This document shows, one piece after another, positions 20,965-34,880 of a stretch of 64,000 nucleotides of DNA (the first letter of the stretch is position 1; every line of letters begins with the position of its first letter). A program made the position numbers and the translations under genes. The DNA comes from Oreohelix idahoensis (Eukaryota > Mollusca > Gastropoda > Stylommatophora > Oreohelicidae): NCBI GenBank assembly GCA_024509875.1, contig JAMPIV010013732.1:62001-126000 (forward strand). The letters are read 5' to 3'. Below the pieces are notes generated by a model. That model was not told where the DNA came from. It saw only the letters and a program-made list of their open reading frames with translations, and searched no databases.

Positions 20965-21372
20965 AAGCAAATATATAAATTAAAAAATAAAATGGAATTA
21001 AATCAGTTTTACAAGTTAACGGTAAACAGGAAACACGGGACGTTTCGGGTTTTACCCTTCATCAGCCACAGTTACAAACAGGTGACAAGGACAAGAATTA
21101 CATATAGGTACTACAAAAACATACGATGATGAGAAACATCAAATGTTTCTGATAAGGCATATTGAACACAAAAATATGAAAATAGAGGAGTGTACAGTAT
21201 AAAATAATCACAAAACGAAAACAGGGTAGCAGCAATGAATTAAGTATAGTATATGACAATAAGTGAAGAGGCTGGTGTAAAACTGGTACGGAAACAAAAA
21301 TATAAATTAAAAAATAAAATGGTATGAAATCAGTTTTACAAGTTAACGGTACAGGAAACACCGGACGTTTCG
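20965..21372 (-). repeat. Penelope/retrozyme-like repeat pair with hammerhead-like core
   Basis: A ~85-bp direct repeat occurs at 20965-21050 and 21293-21370, giving a unit of about 328 bp. Each ends in a block reading, on the minus strand, CGAAACGTCC-GGTGTTTCCTG. Such short repeat-bounded units with hammerhead-like ends resemble Penelope-like pseudo-LTRs and animal retrozymes. No protein is encoded. Family assignment is inference. Confidence 0.6.
21036..21066 (-). ncRNA. Hammerhead-ribozyme-like motif
   Basis: The minus strand reads CTGATGA, A, GGGT-AAA-ACCC (a perfect 4-bp stem with 3-nt loop), GAAAC, GTC. These are the conserved hammerhead boxes in the right order, with a very short helix III of the ACGU type seen in dimer-dependent hammerheads of Penelope-like elements. 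One extra A lies between the first box and stem II, so activity is uncertain. The partner copy at 21360-21400 keeps CGAAACGTCC but has a degraded first box. Confidence 0.6.
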
Positions 21373-21681
21373 AGTTAATAGAAGCACTTCAGTGATGGCT
21401 TTATGTGGGTTTGCAAAGTTCGTGGGCGGTAATTTGGTGTGTATACATGTAGACCTATGTGTGTGTGTGTGTATAGGCCCTATAGGCCTAGTTATATATT
21501 TTTTAAGCACGGTTAAGGGGTAGCCTATCGAGTGTTTTAATAAGTGCAAGTGACACGGCGGACGCATCGATAGGCAGTTAGCTGACATGTGCGCACATGC
21601 CTACTATCTTGTGATTCTACTGCAACAGTGTAGTAATATTGCTTATCTATTAACTATGCTATGTGGAAATTTCGAACTTAC

Positions 21682-21894
21682 TTCCAATTTCGCATTGCAT
21701 TGGAAGATAGTCTGCGCTTTATGACTGAGCTGCGCAAATGATGCACTCAGGGCAGTCATTTTCTGACGTCCTTCAAATGTAAGCTCACATTGGTCGGGGT
21801 CTATTTCACCCAAAAGAAGATCCAAATCTACAAATGCCTTGTCAAACTCTTTCTCCAAAATTTCTAGCCAACGAAACGATATCGTGGCAGCCAT
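21682..21894 (-). CDS. GOPC: GOPC coding exon 1
   Basis: Encodes 71 residues starting [17 protein letters not shown]. The block with [19 protein letters not shown] and [16 protein letters not shown] matches the conserved N-terminus of animal GOPC, including its aspartate-rich [10 protein letters not shown] stretch. The exon ends at a glutamate codon followed by GTAAGT (21676-21681 on the plus strand reads ACTTAC), a consensus donor in phase 0. The start at 21892-21894 is chosen because homology begins just after it. An upstream in-frame ATG at 21949-21951 would add 19 unconserved residues with no stop between, so the true start is not settled by sequence alone. The reading frame continues a short way past the donor, but that part is intronic. 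Confidence 0.95.
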
Positions 21895-22450
21895 GATGGT
21901 CTGTTTGCGTTTTGCTAACATGCAAAAGTAAGCAAAAGTTAAGTTTCCCATTTCGATATATAAACTTTTATTTGTAATACTTGCTCAGAAGTTGCTATTT
22001 TTTTAGTTGCGTACCCGTTTGTGGTGAATTGTGATAAAAGTCCTCAGAGTGTTTTAAATTACACAAACTGTATGATTCGAAAATAACAACGTTTAAACCG
22101 TATGTTCTACTGATCATGGTTGCCACTCCCACGTTTATTCTCTCATCTTATAAAAATTTTTGGTGCCAACCTTTGTGCTAGTAACACTTACTATTTGCGT
22201 TTACTACTTAGCACAGGACTGGGATTGTACAGTTTAAAGCCGTTCATTAACGCGTGTCATCTTGATGAGTGCATGGCAGCAGAGCCGGGGATTATTCAGT
22301 GTCATGAGAGGTCTCTTATTGGCGCCCCCTTCACCCTCATCTTGCCACGATGTATTGTACTCTTCCGAGACTCAATTTCATGCTTTTGCGCTTGACCACA
22401 CTGTAATTTCGCAAGTGTTCACTTTAGAATTTTTCAAAAACAAAATGCAT
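21895..22450 (-). promoter_or_regulatory. GOPC upstream region (presumed 5' UTR and promoter)
   Basis: This lies directly upstream of the GOPC start codon. It contains no recognised repeat, no obvious TATA box at a convincing distance and no CpG-dense island. Assignment as promoter rests only on position; the transcription start cannot be placed from sequence. Confidence 0.35.
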
Positions 22451-23229
22451 TTATGTTTTTAAAATCTTACGATAATAATTTTTTTTTAAATTATTGTTGA
22501 ATTACAGATGCACGCCCAAAGCACCGTTTTAAAAAAAAAATGGAACAATGTATACATAGAATAATCAACTAGCATATGATTAAAAAATTAAATAAATTAA
22601 AACATCAAAATAGTTTGTACTTAAAACTCCGAATAAATACTGTTTCAATTGTTCTGTTAATTAAGATGTTAATCTTTTTAAAAAAAATTTAAAGTACAAG
22701 AGTCGGTTTTGCATGGCTGGTATGTTTCCAGATAGTTCTATTATTTCACACAAGACAGCAGAGAGTGCAAACAAATTTTTTATGATATTTAAGACGGCAA
22801 AGCTTTTCAACAAATGCATTGACATAATTTCAATTAACCACGAGCAGTTTTTTTCTGATGAACGCAGATACATTAGTTTTCCAGACGTTGGACTTAGTAG
22901 TAAACAACTTTAGTAAATAACAGTGCATCATTGCTGATCCCTTGCTAGATTTAAAAGACATTGATGAGGCATCTGGATTTGGAATAGTTACCCGTTTCAA
23001 AATTCTACTGTAAAAGATGCAGATTCTAGGGAGTAATGTAGTAGGTTTTACAAATTACAACTGGCAAACAGCAAGTCACAAACTCTTCTAAAGAATGACG
23101 TTCCAGATGTGTTTGTTATTGGTTGCATATACCACTCACGTGACTTTGCGCTAATCATGCACGTAATTATTTTCCATTATAGTTGGAAGCATCATCATTC
23201 TCATCATTACCTTTAGCTCCCCATGGAGC
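22451..23229. other. No recognised feature
   Basis: AT-rich intergenic DNA upstream of GOPC. Short frames show no domain. Confidence 0.55.
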
Positions 23230-24560
23230 ACATATCTTCAACAACAACACTCAAAATCTTCCTGCTCTGTATAATCCATTAGTGGGTTTTTCCAGGTCTT
23301 CTTGTACCCTTTAATATCGTCTGTGTCCAATTCTCTACTTCAGTTTTGCCTCCCTCTACTTCTCTTTCCCTGGGGGACTCCAGACCGGAAACTGTATTTT
23401 AACGGAATCAACCAGTTTTATCAATGTGTGTCCTTCTCCTCACACCTTGTTCCATTGGTATTTGTTTATATTTTTCCACCATGTTCACATTGGTAAACAT
23501 GTATCATTCTGTGTGTCAATTATGTTGTTCTCTATGTTTAAGAACCATACAATAGGACAGCTTTGACACCGAAGTTGAAGATTTTTATTATTTGCTGAAC
23601 TTGGTTTATTTTGATAACCATATATGTCCCAGTGCAATGAAAGCTCCTTTGGAATTATGTGTTACAATTTTATCAATATCTGGTCATCCAACTTTATTTA
23701 AATTGCTACCAAGATGTATGTGTGTATGATTCCACATCTTTATATAGATATATAACCCAATGTAATCTGGCTGTCGTTGATCGCATTTGTTCTCATAATC
23801 TTTGTCTTTTCTCTGCACATTTTCAAACTCACTTGCTGTGACCTCTCATCAAGTTTTCTCATTTTTTCTTGCGTCTGGTTACGTTTATAGAACAAGAGAG
23901 CAAGGCCGTGTGCAAAATCAAGATTGTCAATCTGCTTTGCCAGAGTCCACTGAATTCCGCTTACGTAGGCTGATGTTCTTACTTTTATAATTCAGTCAAT
24001 AGCCAATAAGAAAGGAAATTGTGACTACTCAAGACCCTGCCAAACTTCAATGCTTTTCTCAAAGGAGTCAGTGAGTGAGCTCAGTATTTCTTGTCTATTT
24101 ATGTTTTCTATATTAGGCTAATGACCTTAAGGGGATCCTTAATGTCTCATTAGTTTCTTCAGCCATTCTCAGCCTAAAATGTCAAATACCTTTTCATTGT
24201 CCACAAATATGATGTAAAATGGTGAGGTCAATTCCAAACTTTATTTAACTATCATGCGCAGTGTGGCTATCTGGTGTGTACATGACCTATTGTGTAAAAA
24301 ATCTGCATGTTTTTCGATGAACTGTCTGACTGTGGCTGTCAAGGATGATCGTTTTTAGTATTTTACTTGGCACATATTATAACATTATTCACCTGTTAGT
24401 TGAACATGTTTGTAAATCTTCATTGTTTGGAAACTGACCATATAATCTTCCTACTATTCTGCGACAATTTCTTCTTCCTCCCAGACTTTACCGAGTAATT
24501 CTTATATCTCTATGAAGTACTCACTTTGATTGCCTCTGGTGGAATACTGCCAACAGCGTT
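23230..24560 (-). pseudogene. Decayed LINE remnant
   Basis: Blocks such as GGGACTCCAGACCGGAAACTG, CACACCTTGTTCCATTGG and CAATAGGACAGCTTTGACAC align in order with the remnants at 11060-11700 and 44405-44860. No intact frame. Confidence 0.5.
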
Positions 24561-24764
24561 TCTATCTCTTAGAAGCTATATTGCTTTATATATTTGTTGT
24601 TTCCAGTTAACTTGTACCCATTTTCTGCTGACTTGGTCCCGGGGGGAGGGGGGTGGGAGATCTTGTGAAGCTGGTCTATTATAAAATCTTCTTCGAAATG
24701 ATCTTTCCGTCTCTTCATTTGCTCTTTTATGTTGGTTAGCAGTTTTCCCTTGTGGCCCCCAGTA

Positions 24765-25111
24765 CGGCCATTTTATTGCTTCATCATGTAGCATGTCCTG
24801 TGCAGATCGTCGCTCTCATCACAGACCGCCTGAAAGACTCGATCTCTAGCCAACCCTCCTGCCTCCTCCATTGTCATGTTCAAGGTGTCTTCAATGTCCT
24901 GTGTCCACCGTCGTCTTGGTCGGCCCCTGCCTCGCCTTTCAGGTACCATACCCTCCATCACTGCTCTCTCTAAGCCACTATGACGTTTAATGTGGCCAAA
25001 ATATTTCAGTTTCCGGTGCATGATATTGCTTATGTTTTCGTATTAACTTCTGTATACCGTTCTACGGGTACTTCGTATCAGCTTTTGTCGTAGTCTACTC
25101 TGCCTGCCTTG
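24765..25111 (-). pseudogene. LINE C-terminal fragment
   Basis: The minus-strand frame (24773-25021) reads RKLKYFGHIKRHSGLERAVM, then RGRGRPRRRWTQDIEDTLNM and GGLARDR, the C-terminal tail of a widespread animal LINE group. The rest of the element is absent. An LTR-like repeat starts immediately to the right at 25112. Confidence 0.75.
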
Positions 25112-27300
25112 TGTGACGGTATTGCCTCCCCTTCTTTGCAGTAGTGATCCAACAGTGGCCAAAACTCAAGAGTATCTATTATAGGCTTCAATAGAGTCTA
25201 TCTTTACACAAGATTACTCTTGGCAGAAATGTAGATAAAAGAGTAGTGAAGCTTCTATAACATGGGAGTCTTCACAAGATATTCAGATACGCGAAAACAA
25301 TGCTGGCTGTTGCTGAGCACGTTAAGTCTGTAATCTGCCGACACCTTTTATGAAGAATTTAGCAATGGTTTTTTCTAGCTCGTTAAGCCCCCACCACTGC
25401 TTTACTCAGTGGAATTATTATTATAATATATAGCTCTGTTTAGAGTGTGTGTAGTAATTTGACTGAGACAAACATGCAGTAACTTTAAAATGATTAAATC
25501 GAAGTTAAATTTGTAACATTACAAACAACAACATTTAATAATCACTTTAGGTTGTAACAGTTGGAATATAATTTGAATATTTATGAAAAGGTGTTCATCA
25601 CTTGAATTGTTTTTGATAAGAAGTTCAAGTGGCAGCATATAGGTTAACTTAGCTGCCAATGATGATTCTAATCCTCCTCCTGATGGGTAGGTTTTCTGTA
25701 CACTGCTGTCACTCGTCTCTGGTCAACGTTCAGGCGCCGCACGTTCCCAGAACGTCAAGTAGTAACGGCAAAGCTGGTTCTGCGTCTGTCTATAAGACCC
25801 TCTTATGATGGCGTCTCGCACAACGTCAGTCCACTTCTACCTTCACTTGGTTCCAGAGAAAGTACTTTCTGCTGGTACCACCAATAACTGGTAATAGAAA
25901 TAGAAACGAAACGCTCTTCTGAGTATGGCGTTTTCCAACACATAATTATGTGCCACCCCCACCCCTCTTCTATTCTACCATCCCATGTCAGAATTTACCC
26001 TCGATGAGAATTAAATTTAATCCCTCGGGATAAAACTTCCTTTACATTTAAACTGAATAGCTTTAGCTTTACATTACATTTAAATGAAAAGGTTAAACGT
26101 ACAGATATAATATGTTTTACATTTACATCTCCACTGTTTGAAAACTGTTCATAATATACATTCATTTATGTTTCATTTACATTTACACTTGTGGAAAAGT
26201 TTTGAAACTGTAAGTATTATTCTTAGAATGTACATCGTTTCTTTCATTTTTCCTTTCCCTGCTCCATAGTGAACCTGGAACTATTTTATGCGTTTTAGTT
26301 CTCTTCACGAAACTATCAATAAAACAATCACCAGCCCGTGCAGTGGTGGTTCATGAATCATCATTCTAGATACTGAGGTTGCCAGCCTCAAATGACTTTG
26401 ACATCCAATAGCGAGTTTCACACATTAAACTTCACATGGTAATATATACATATATATGTTAGTCCACACGTTAGTAATAAAATATGAAATGTAAATCACA
26501 ACTTACGCCAATACTCGCTACAGACTTGTTGCTCAGATGAATAAAAGAGACGAATCGTTCTCTTACACGCGTCTGTGATGTCTTTAATTTTACAATAGAT
26601 TCCCTCTCTGACTTCGTGTGTCTTCAGTTTCTTAGTCCCGGTGTTCCTTATTAAAATGTAGAGATTTTCTGTGCTTTGTAAGTCTTATCTGGTTCTCCAA
26701 TAAAAGGTCCGGTTAAAAGAAGGAATTCTGAATCTAGTCTTCACTCTGACGAGGTCTGAAGTTGTCTTGGCGAGCGTGAAATTCACGGTGAAATAAAACT
26801 GCGAAATGGTCAGACTATATTCCAATCCTCCCAAGCGTTAATTGTAATGGATATAAATAAACGCTCCAATCATATTCAAACAGGTCGGGTGTGGTACTTT
26901 CAAAATATTTCCGACATGGAAAAATTTGGCAAAGGTCACGTCTCCCATATATGGTAATATTATGTCCGATGCCCCTTGTGTACAAACTTACAGACAGATC
27001 TCTGTCCATCATAATATTGTGACGGTGTTTTTCTGGCGTAATGACTCAGGGATGGTCGCTACCCACCTGTGTTTCGCCAGACAAACAAATCTGGTTCTAT
27101 TCAGCACTCCTGCCGAAAAGATGGTCAGACAGATTATGCGATAAAATATTGTTATGGTTGGTTTTTGTTTTCTTATCCAGCTTGTTGATGGTTTCTTTGC
27201 TGTGCATGCGTTACGCTGGTGCTCTTTTTCCCAAAGAAATCTTCAAATGTTTCATATACTTTTTATCTGTTGCAAGTGATCTCCCGTGTTTTCGTCATAT
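25112..27300 (+). repeat. LTR-like repeat family A, interrupted copy
   Basis: Starts TGTGACGGTATTGCCTCCCC. Large parts match the solo-LTR-like element at 59818-63879: CACAAGATTACTCTTGGCAG, GAAAACAATGCTGGCT, AGAAGTTCAAGTGGCAGCAT, CTTTCTGCTGGTACCACCAA and ATTCCCTCTCTGACTT. About 600 bp (25890-26500) has no counterpart and is probably a later insertion. The right end is not defined. No coding sequence. Confidence 0.65.
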
Positions 27301-27319
27301 TCACGTTGTTGAATGGTAA

Positions 27320-27875
27320 CATATTGTAAGTAAATAAATAAGGGGGTTTCTGTAAAACTGGTAAGTAAATAAATAAAGGGGGTTTCTGAAAAACTAGTAA
27401 GTCAATAAATAAGGGGGTTTCTGTAAAACTGGTAATTCAATAAATATGGGGGCCTGCTGTAAAACCGGTAAGTAAAAAAAAGGGAGCTGCTGTAAAACTG
27501 GTAAGTAAATAAATAAGGGGGCTGCTGTAAAACTGATAATTCAATAAATATGGGGTCTGCTGTAAAACCGGTGTCAAAAAATAAGGGAGCTGCTGTAAAA
27601 CCGGTAAGTAAAAAAATAAGGGAGCTGCTGTAAAACTGGTAAGTAAATAAATAAGGGTGCTGCTGTAAAACTGGTAATTCAATAAATATGGGGCCTGCTG
27701 TAAAACTGGTAATTCAATAAATATGGGGCCTGCTCTAAAACCGGTAAGTAAAAAAATAAGGTGCTGCAGCAACACTGGTAAATAAATAAATAAGGGGCTG
27801 CTGTAACACTGGTAAATAAATAAAAAAAGGGGGCTGCTGTAAAACTGGTAAGTAAAGAAGGTGCTGCTGTAGAAA
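27320..27875. repeat. Minisatellite, ~35-40-bp unit
   Basis: About 14 units of the type GTAAGTAAATAAATAAGGGG-GCTGCTGTAAAACTG, with subtypes GTAATTCAATAAATATGGGG and GTAAGTAAAAAAATAAGGGA interleaved. Frames on the minus strand (27437-27775, 27679-27882) merely translate the repeat. Confidence 0.9.
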
Positions 27876-28310
27876 TCTGCACCTCGGCATACTTTTAGGT
27901 CACGTACTGATAATTATAATCTAACCTACTTGTTTATGCATATATGATTAATCTGACCTTCTGTCTTTGTAGATTGAAGATTGCCATGTTCCTTTGGAAA
28001 CATATTATTAACACTTTTTGTGCCAGGGTCTCATGTTCAGTCAGGAAGGAATTAATAGGTATTTGAGATTACAATGACCCGATGCTTAACTTCGACATCT
28101 TAACACTATCCCCAACAGTTATGATGTCACTGGCATAGAAAGTTACAGATGAGTCCCAGAATACGGCGATCTTTTTTTTTAACACGCACATATAAATATA
28201 AATATATATTGCTTTATATATTTATGTATTACTGCCATATTTGAAAGAGGTCACGAGTTTAAATTTTAAAATGGATATATATATATATATTCTTCTTCTT
28301 CTTCGTACAA
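27876..28310. other. No recognised feature
   Basis: AT-rich DNA with short (TA)n at 28273-28290 and (TTC)n at 28291-28303. The latter may be the 3' tail of the minus-strand LINE that follows. Confidence 0.5.
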
Positions 28311-29545
28311 TCTCAGACGTCCACTTGAATGTTTTCAAAGATATCAGTAGTCAGTTCGAGGCTATTTGAATCTCCGTAGAGCTTTTCCACGAATGGTACT
28401 GGTGTCGGCCATATGCGCTTTCTCTGTTCTGCATATGTTGGGCAACTTTGAAGCAAATGTTCAGCAGTCATTTCATCAGTGCTACAGTTACACTGATCGG
28501 TAGTTCATATCTTTAGCTTATTGAATATAAGGTATCTCAATCTGTTGTGACCAGTGCGGAGTCTGAAGATATCACTTGTTCTCTTCTGTTGAGCTGGTAG
28601 TATGCATCATTTTGTGTGTGACCTGGATGCTCAACATCCTATTTGTTTTTGTATCTGATTCTGATAAAATTCTTTGTTTCCTCGAAAGTTATGCTTGCAT
28701 CAGGCTCAGGTAGGTTCCCACCTTCCTTTGCCAATCTGTCAGCCTCTTCATTGCCGGTGATGTTGCAATGAGATGGGATCCATTATATCACAACACTTTT
28801 GAATCGTTTGTGGAGCACTATTCTGAGGTCATCCAGGTCTGTATTATTTTGGCTTTTCAACGCTGCAGTTACTGACTGTGCCTAAAGAAAGCAACTTGTC
28901 TCTCTGTGCTTTCCTCTGTCAATATAACATCTGTTGCAGTTTTCAAGGCCTCTGCCTCTGCTCTGACGTTACTTGAGAATTGTCCTGTTGCCACTGACAG
29001 CTTTTTTTGTTCACCAGTGCTTAAGGTCAGAAAGACACCTCCACCTCAATTTTCTGTTGCATTTGTTGCTGATCCATCTGTGTATGCATGGGTAAAGGTG
29101 TTGCGTGGGTAATGTTTCTCTATGCATTTTGTCGCTATGGATTCTCTCTCTGTTGCAGTCTGGCTCTTTTTTCTTTCAATTCCAGGAATGTTTTCTATCA
29201 TTCCAGGGAAACGATGTTGTTTCCAAACTGGAAGCTTGTGTGCAGCGTAGATGGGTTTAACAGTTGATATTGCATTTATGGAAATTGCTCTCGTCTGTGG
29301 TTTGGTTGATTCTACAAAGTTGCTTCGTTTGAGTCTTTGCCTTCTAAGAGCATTCATTCTATGGCACATTGGATGGTCTGTTAATCTCTTGAATTTTTCA
29401 GCTTTGTTGCTGAGCCCTGCTGTCTCTTCTATCCTCCATTGGCTGGAGGCATGTAATCTTTTCGAGTTCTTTTATAGGTGTTGTCTTCATACCGCCCGTT
29501 ATAATTCTCATTGCTTGATTTTGGAGTATAATGCGGTTTAATGCG
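28311..29545 (-). pseudogene. RNase H-type LINE, 3' part
   Basis: Reading on the minus strand from 29545: LQNQAMRIITGGMKTTPIKE, a stop-interrupted stretch, then HAYTDGSATNATEN, the RNase H active-site DGS block. Further on comes the GHNRLRY / CNCSTDEMTAEHLLQSCPTY tail (28600-28440). Several stops and indels break it. It is the longest copy of the family also seen at 10075-10840 and 20200-20765. Confidence 0.75.
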
Positions 29546-29836
29546 CTTCGCAGATATTGCGCTTTTTCAAATTATTTATGTTTATTTATTAGAACGTGCC
29601 TTCTTCTTCCGATAGATTTTGACTCAGATGATGAAGATTAGCATATTTTTAGCAATAAAGTATTTTTAATTTTGCAGTACATTTTTAGAGCTAGCGCTAT
29701 TGCGCACTTAATAAACATGATTTTAGGCTTTTATATGCACTGGGAAGCCAAAAAAAAAAAAAAAAAATGGGTATGACCCGCTTTACTGCGATATTAGCTT
29801 TATTGCGGTGGTCTGGAACCGAACCCGCAATATGTA
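29546..29836 (-). mobile_element. Tigger-like (pogo) MITE, second copy
   Basis: Minus strand: GGTTCGGTTCCAGACCACCG, CAGTGCATATAAAAGCC, CTCATCATCTGAGTC, then the same internal deletion junction (CTATCGGAAG) as 15025-15350 and an end GCGCAATATCTGCGAAGCG. The left outer end meets a LINE; the right end runs into (TA)n. Confidence 0.75.
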
Positions 29837-31927
<2,091 letters not shown>

Positions 31928-31931
<4 letters not shown>

Positions 31932-32243
31932 ACAGGTTGCCTCCCCTTGCTCTGCAGTAGGGTCCAACAGTGGCCAAAGACCTAGAGAATGTGGGTCTTC
32001 AAAGGTGTCTACCTTCGCACAAGATTACTCTTGACAAAGTTGTAGATAGAAGGATAATGATGCTTCTACCTCGAGGAAGTTTTCGCAAGATATTTCAGAA
32101 GTCAAGAACAATGCTGAATGAGTCTTAGCACGTTAACTTTGTATCTGACCCGCCGCCTTTGTGAAGATGGATATAAATAATTTGTTTTCAAGCCCCAGCT
32201 GATTTAATTCAGCGAAATTCTTTTTATTAGCTCGATATAGATA

Positions 32244-32253
<10 letters not shown>
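31928..32253 (+). repeat. LTR-like family A, 5' fragment
   Basis: GGTTGCCTCCCCTTGCTCTG, CCAACAGTGGCCAAAGAC, CACAAGATTACTCTTGAC and AGCACGTTAACTT match the start of the repeats at 25112 and 59818. It stops after about 325 bp at another simple tract. Confidence 0.75.
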
Positions 32254-32316
<63 letters not shown>

Positions 32317-32319
32317 TTG
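32254..32319. repeat. (TA)n(TG)n microsatellite
   Basis: TA repeats followed by TG repeats. Confidence 0.95.
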
Positions 32320-32850
32320 TGTGATAGGGTAGGCGAGGGATGATGATGCTGTTGTGATATGTGATCACTTTCTTTCACACTCGCACCCGACCCGAATAAC
32401 AATAAAACTCTTGATTCTAAGGCAGGGGCTGTATTTATTTATACAACCCTGTCAGCGACAACAAGCAAATAAACGAATGCTAAACAAAACACCAAACAAA
32501 CACCCAGCCAGTGCACAATTGCTAATGTGTTCAAGGCATCTTCAGATCGACTCTGGTTTCTTACTCTAGTTTCTTTGGGGCGACTGACGAAGAAAAAAGA
32601 CCTCTGCTGGCCAGCGCACTTCATTATATAGGCCGCTAGGCCTAACCACTCACAGTGTAGTGCGCGCGCTTAGTAATTGGGCCACACAAATAACACACGC
32701 GATGGATGCTCTAGAAGGAGCGAAAACACAAATATAAAACACAACTATTTCTAGGCTCTATTGTGGCCCAGTAATATATCTTCCTCTTTAAGATGTTGTG
32801 GTACAAAGGTAAGGAACCACGAGCACAATGACGATGACAAGATGGTGCTG
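32320..32850 (-). repeat. LTR fragment or solo LTR related to 37659-39831
   Basis: Starts TGTGATAGGGTAGGCGAGGG, then CACTCGCACCCGACCCGAA, AACAATAAAACTCTTGATTC, ACACGCGAT and GAGCGAAAACACAAAT in the same order as the LTRs of the 37659-43716 element. It lacks their central ~1.5 kb, including the tandem short repeats. Its 3' boundary is unclear. It ends near a short (TA)n at 32851-32870. Confidence 0.7.
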
Positions 32851-32870
32851 TTATATATATATATATATAT

Positions 32871-34880
32871 TCTGACTTATGGTTTGCTGTTCTCACGTAA
32901 TTTCTGCAAGACTTGTAGAAGCTCTGTATAGCATGAATCAGAGGTGCTGGGATGTTCTTTCTTGCCAAACAGTTCCAAAGTTTACTCCAGCGGACCCTGT
33001 CAAACGCCTGCATTTTCCAGATCTATGAAACAAAGATGGATCTCACTCTTATACTCAAGGGCCTTTTCACTCAGCTGTCTGAGTGTGAAGATTAGGTCTT
33101 GAGTACTTCGGTTTGCTCGGAATCCGCACTGGACCTCATCCAATTGTGGCTCAGCTAGGCGTCGGAGTCTCTGCTCTATGATTCTAGAGTAGATTTTACC
33201 AGGGACACTGAGAAGGGATATGCCTCTATGGTTTCCACATTGTCGATTGTCACCTATTTTGAAAATTGGTGTTATGATGCCAATCTCCCAATCCTTTGGT
33301 ATGGTCTTTGTTGCTCCACGCTGCCTGTATGATTCTTAAGAGCAATAGGTTGCCTGATGCTCCCATGTACTTAACCATTTCTGGTGTTATACCATCATGC
33401 CCTGCTGCTTTGCCTTGCCCATCTTGATTTTCTCCAGTGCTGCCTTCAGTTCTTCCATCTTTATGTCATCTTCACCATCATTGGTTTTCTCTTCTGTGCT
33501 AGTGGTTATCACTTCTGATGCTTCACCATGCTCACCATCCAGGAGTTCTGAGAAATATTTTTTCCATCGTTCCATTACTTCCTTCGGGACAGTAAGCAAT
33601 TTGCCTTGCTTGTCCTTTATATATTTGAGAGGGCATTGTTTTTCCTTCCTCATGTTCTTTAAGGTCTTATAGAACAATTTCTGGTTTTCTTGCGCATCTT
33701 TTTCTAGCTTTTCTCCAAATTCTTTCCAGGTCTTCTGTTTTGCTGCTAGCACCTTGTTCTTTGCTTCTGTTCTGAGTGTCACATATTCTTTATATTTCTC
33801 CATTTGTCCTGTTGTGTTTTTAGCTCCTAAGTATTGTTTCCGTGCCATTTTCTTCTCTCTTATTTTCTCTTTGACTTCCTCTGTCCACCAAAGTGTCCTC
33901 TTTCTCTTGATCCCAAGTCGGACATCACCACATGCTTCTGCAGCAGCTGTCTTTATGATGTCCTTGAATTTAATCCAGAGGGTTTCCAAGTCATCAGGTT
34001 GTTCTTCTGTGCTGCTCACCGCTGCAGCAATAAGCCCCTAAATTTCTGGCTCTCTCAGCTTGTAGGTCTTAATGCCCATTTCTCGCGTTCGTTTACTTAG
34101 TTTCTTGCGTGATGTTGGGCAGTTCCTAGGCTGTGCAACTCTTTCAGTTGTTCTTTTGATTGTAAGCAGGCAGTGATCACTTCCAATCTCTGGCCCCCTC
34201 CAGACTCTAGCATCCCGGACATATTTGAATGAGGTCCTGCTAACAATGGCATAGTCGATCACTGACTTCTCATTCTTTGGTGGTTCATATCTAGTGTATG
34301 CATGTATGCGCTTATGGGGGAACTTTGTGTTTGTAATAATCAGATTTTGCTCACTGCAGAATCTAAGGAGTCGCTTTCCATTGTCATTGAGAGTATTTTC
34401 TCCATATCCTCCGATAACTCCACCCCATCTAGCATGGTCATTTTCAACTCTGGCATTGAAATCTCCGAGCATGATAATTTCATCTAGGCAGTCATCCACT
34501 GTCTTTTGAAGCAGCTCGAAGAATTCCTCATTGACCTCTGCTCTCTCATCCTCATTTGGCCCATACACTATGACCAGGTTGACTATGGTTTCTCCTTCTT
34601 TTAGTTTTACAACCATAATGCGCTCCGAGACAAAGTTCCATTCCTTGATACTATCTTTTTGGTTTTTGGCCACAATGCAACCCACGCCCCCTTTAGCTCT
34701 TTCAGATGTGGGTACACCACTGTAGAGCAGCGTGTTGCCTTCGAGATCCATGACTCCTTGTCTTTTTTTCTTTGTTTCCGTTATAGCCAGGATTTCTAGT
34801 TTTGTTTTCCTCATCTCTTCCACCAGCTCCTCTTCTTTCCCATTTATACTTCTTGTGTTCCACGTTTCATAAGTCGTAGT
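32871..34880 (-). pseudogene. RTE LINE polyprotein, broken
   Basis: Endonuclease fragment 34038-34823 (MLGDFNARVENDHARWGGVI, GSDHCLLTIKRTTER) is in one frame. The connector 33387-34019 (TLWWTEEVKEKIREKKMARK, KMGKAKQQGMMV) is in another. The reverse transcriptase around 32900-33400 (GCGFRANRS, IPAPLIHAIQSFYKSCRNYV) is broken further. Several small indels separate the pieces. Not functional. Confidence 0.92.

Larger units (their letters stand above)
1..21894 (-). other. GOPC: GOPC gene, 5' part (partial; continues past left edge)
   Basis: Span of the one recognised host gene. Three minus-strand exons (21682-21894, 9737-9901, 6053-6228) encode consecutive pieces of the N-terminal and coiled-coil part of GOPC/PIST/CAL. 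In other animals this trans-Golgi scaffold uses its coiled coil for Golgi targeting and its PDZ domain to bind C-termini of membrane cargo such as CFTR. Phases fit: exons 1 and 2 end in phase 0 and exon 3 ends after two bases of a codon. The first intron is about 11.8 kb and the second about 3.5 kb. Both are full of transposons, including an intact LINE. No exon for the linker or PDZ domain is visible in 1-6052, so the remaining gene should lie to the left. Identity is from recalled family sequence and is strong because conserved blocks match almost residue for residue. Confidence 0.93.

Noticed and set aside
27320..27875. CRISPR-like array
   Set aside because: Units are adjacent and degenerate with no unique spacers, and the genome is an animal's. 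It is a minisatellite.
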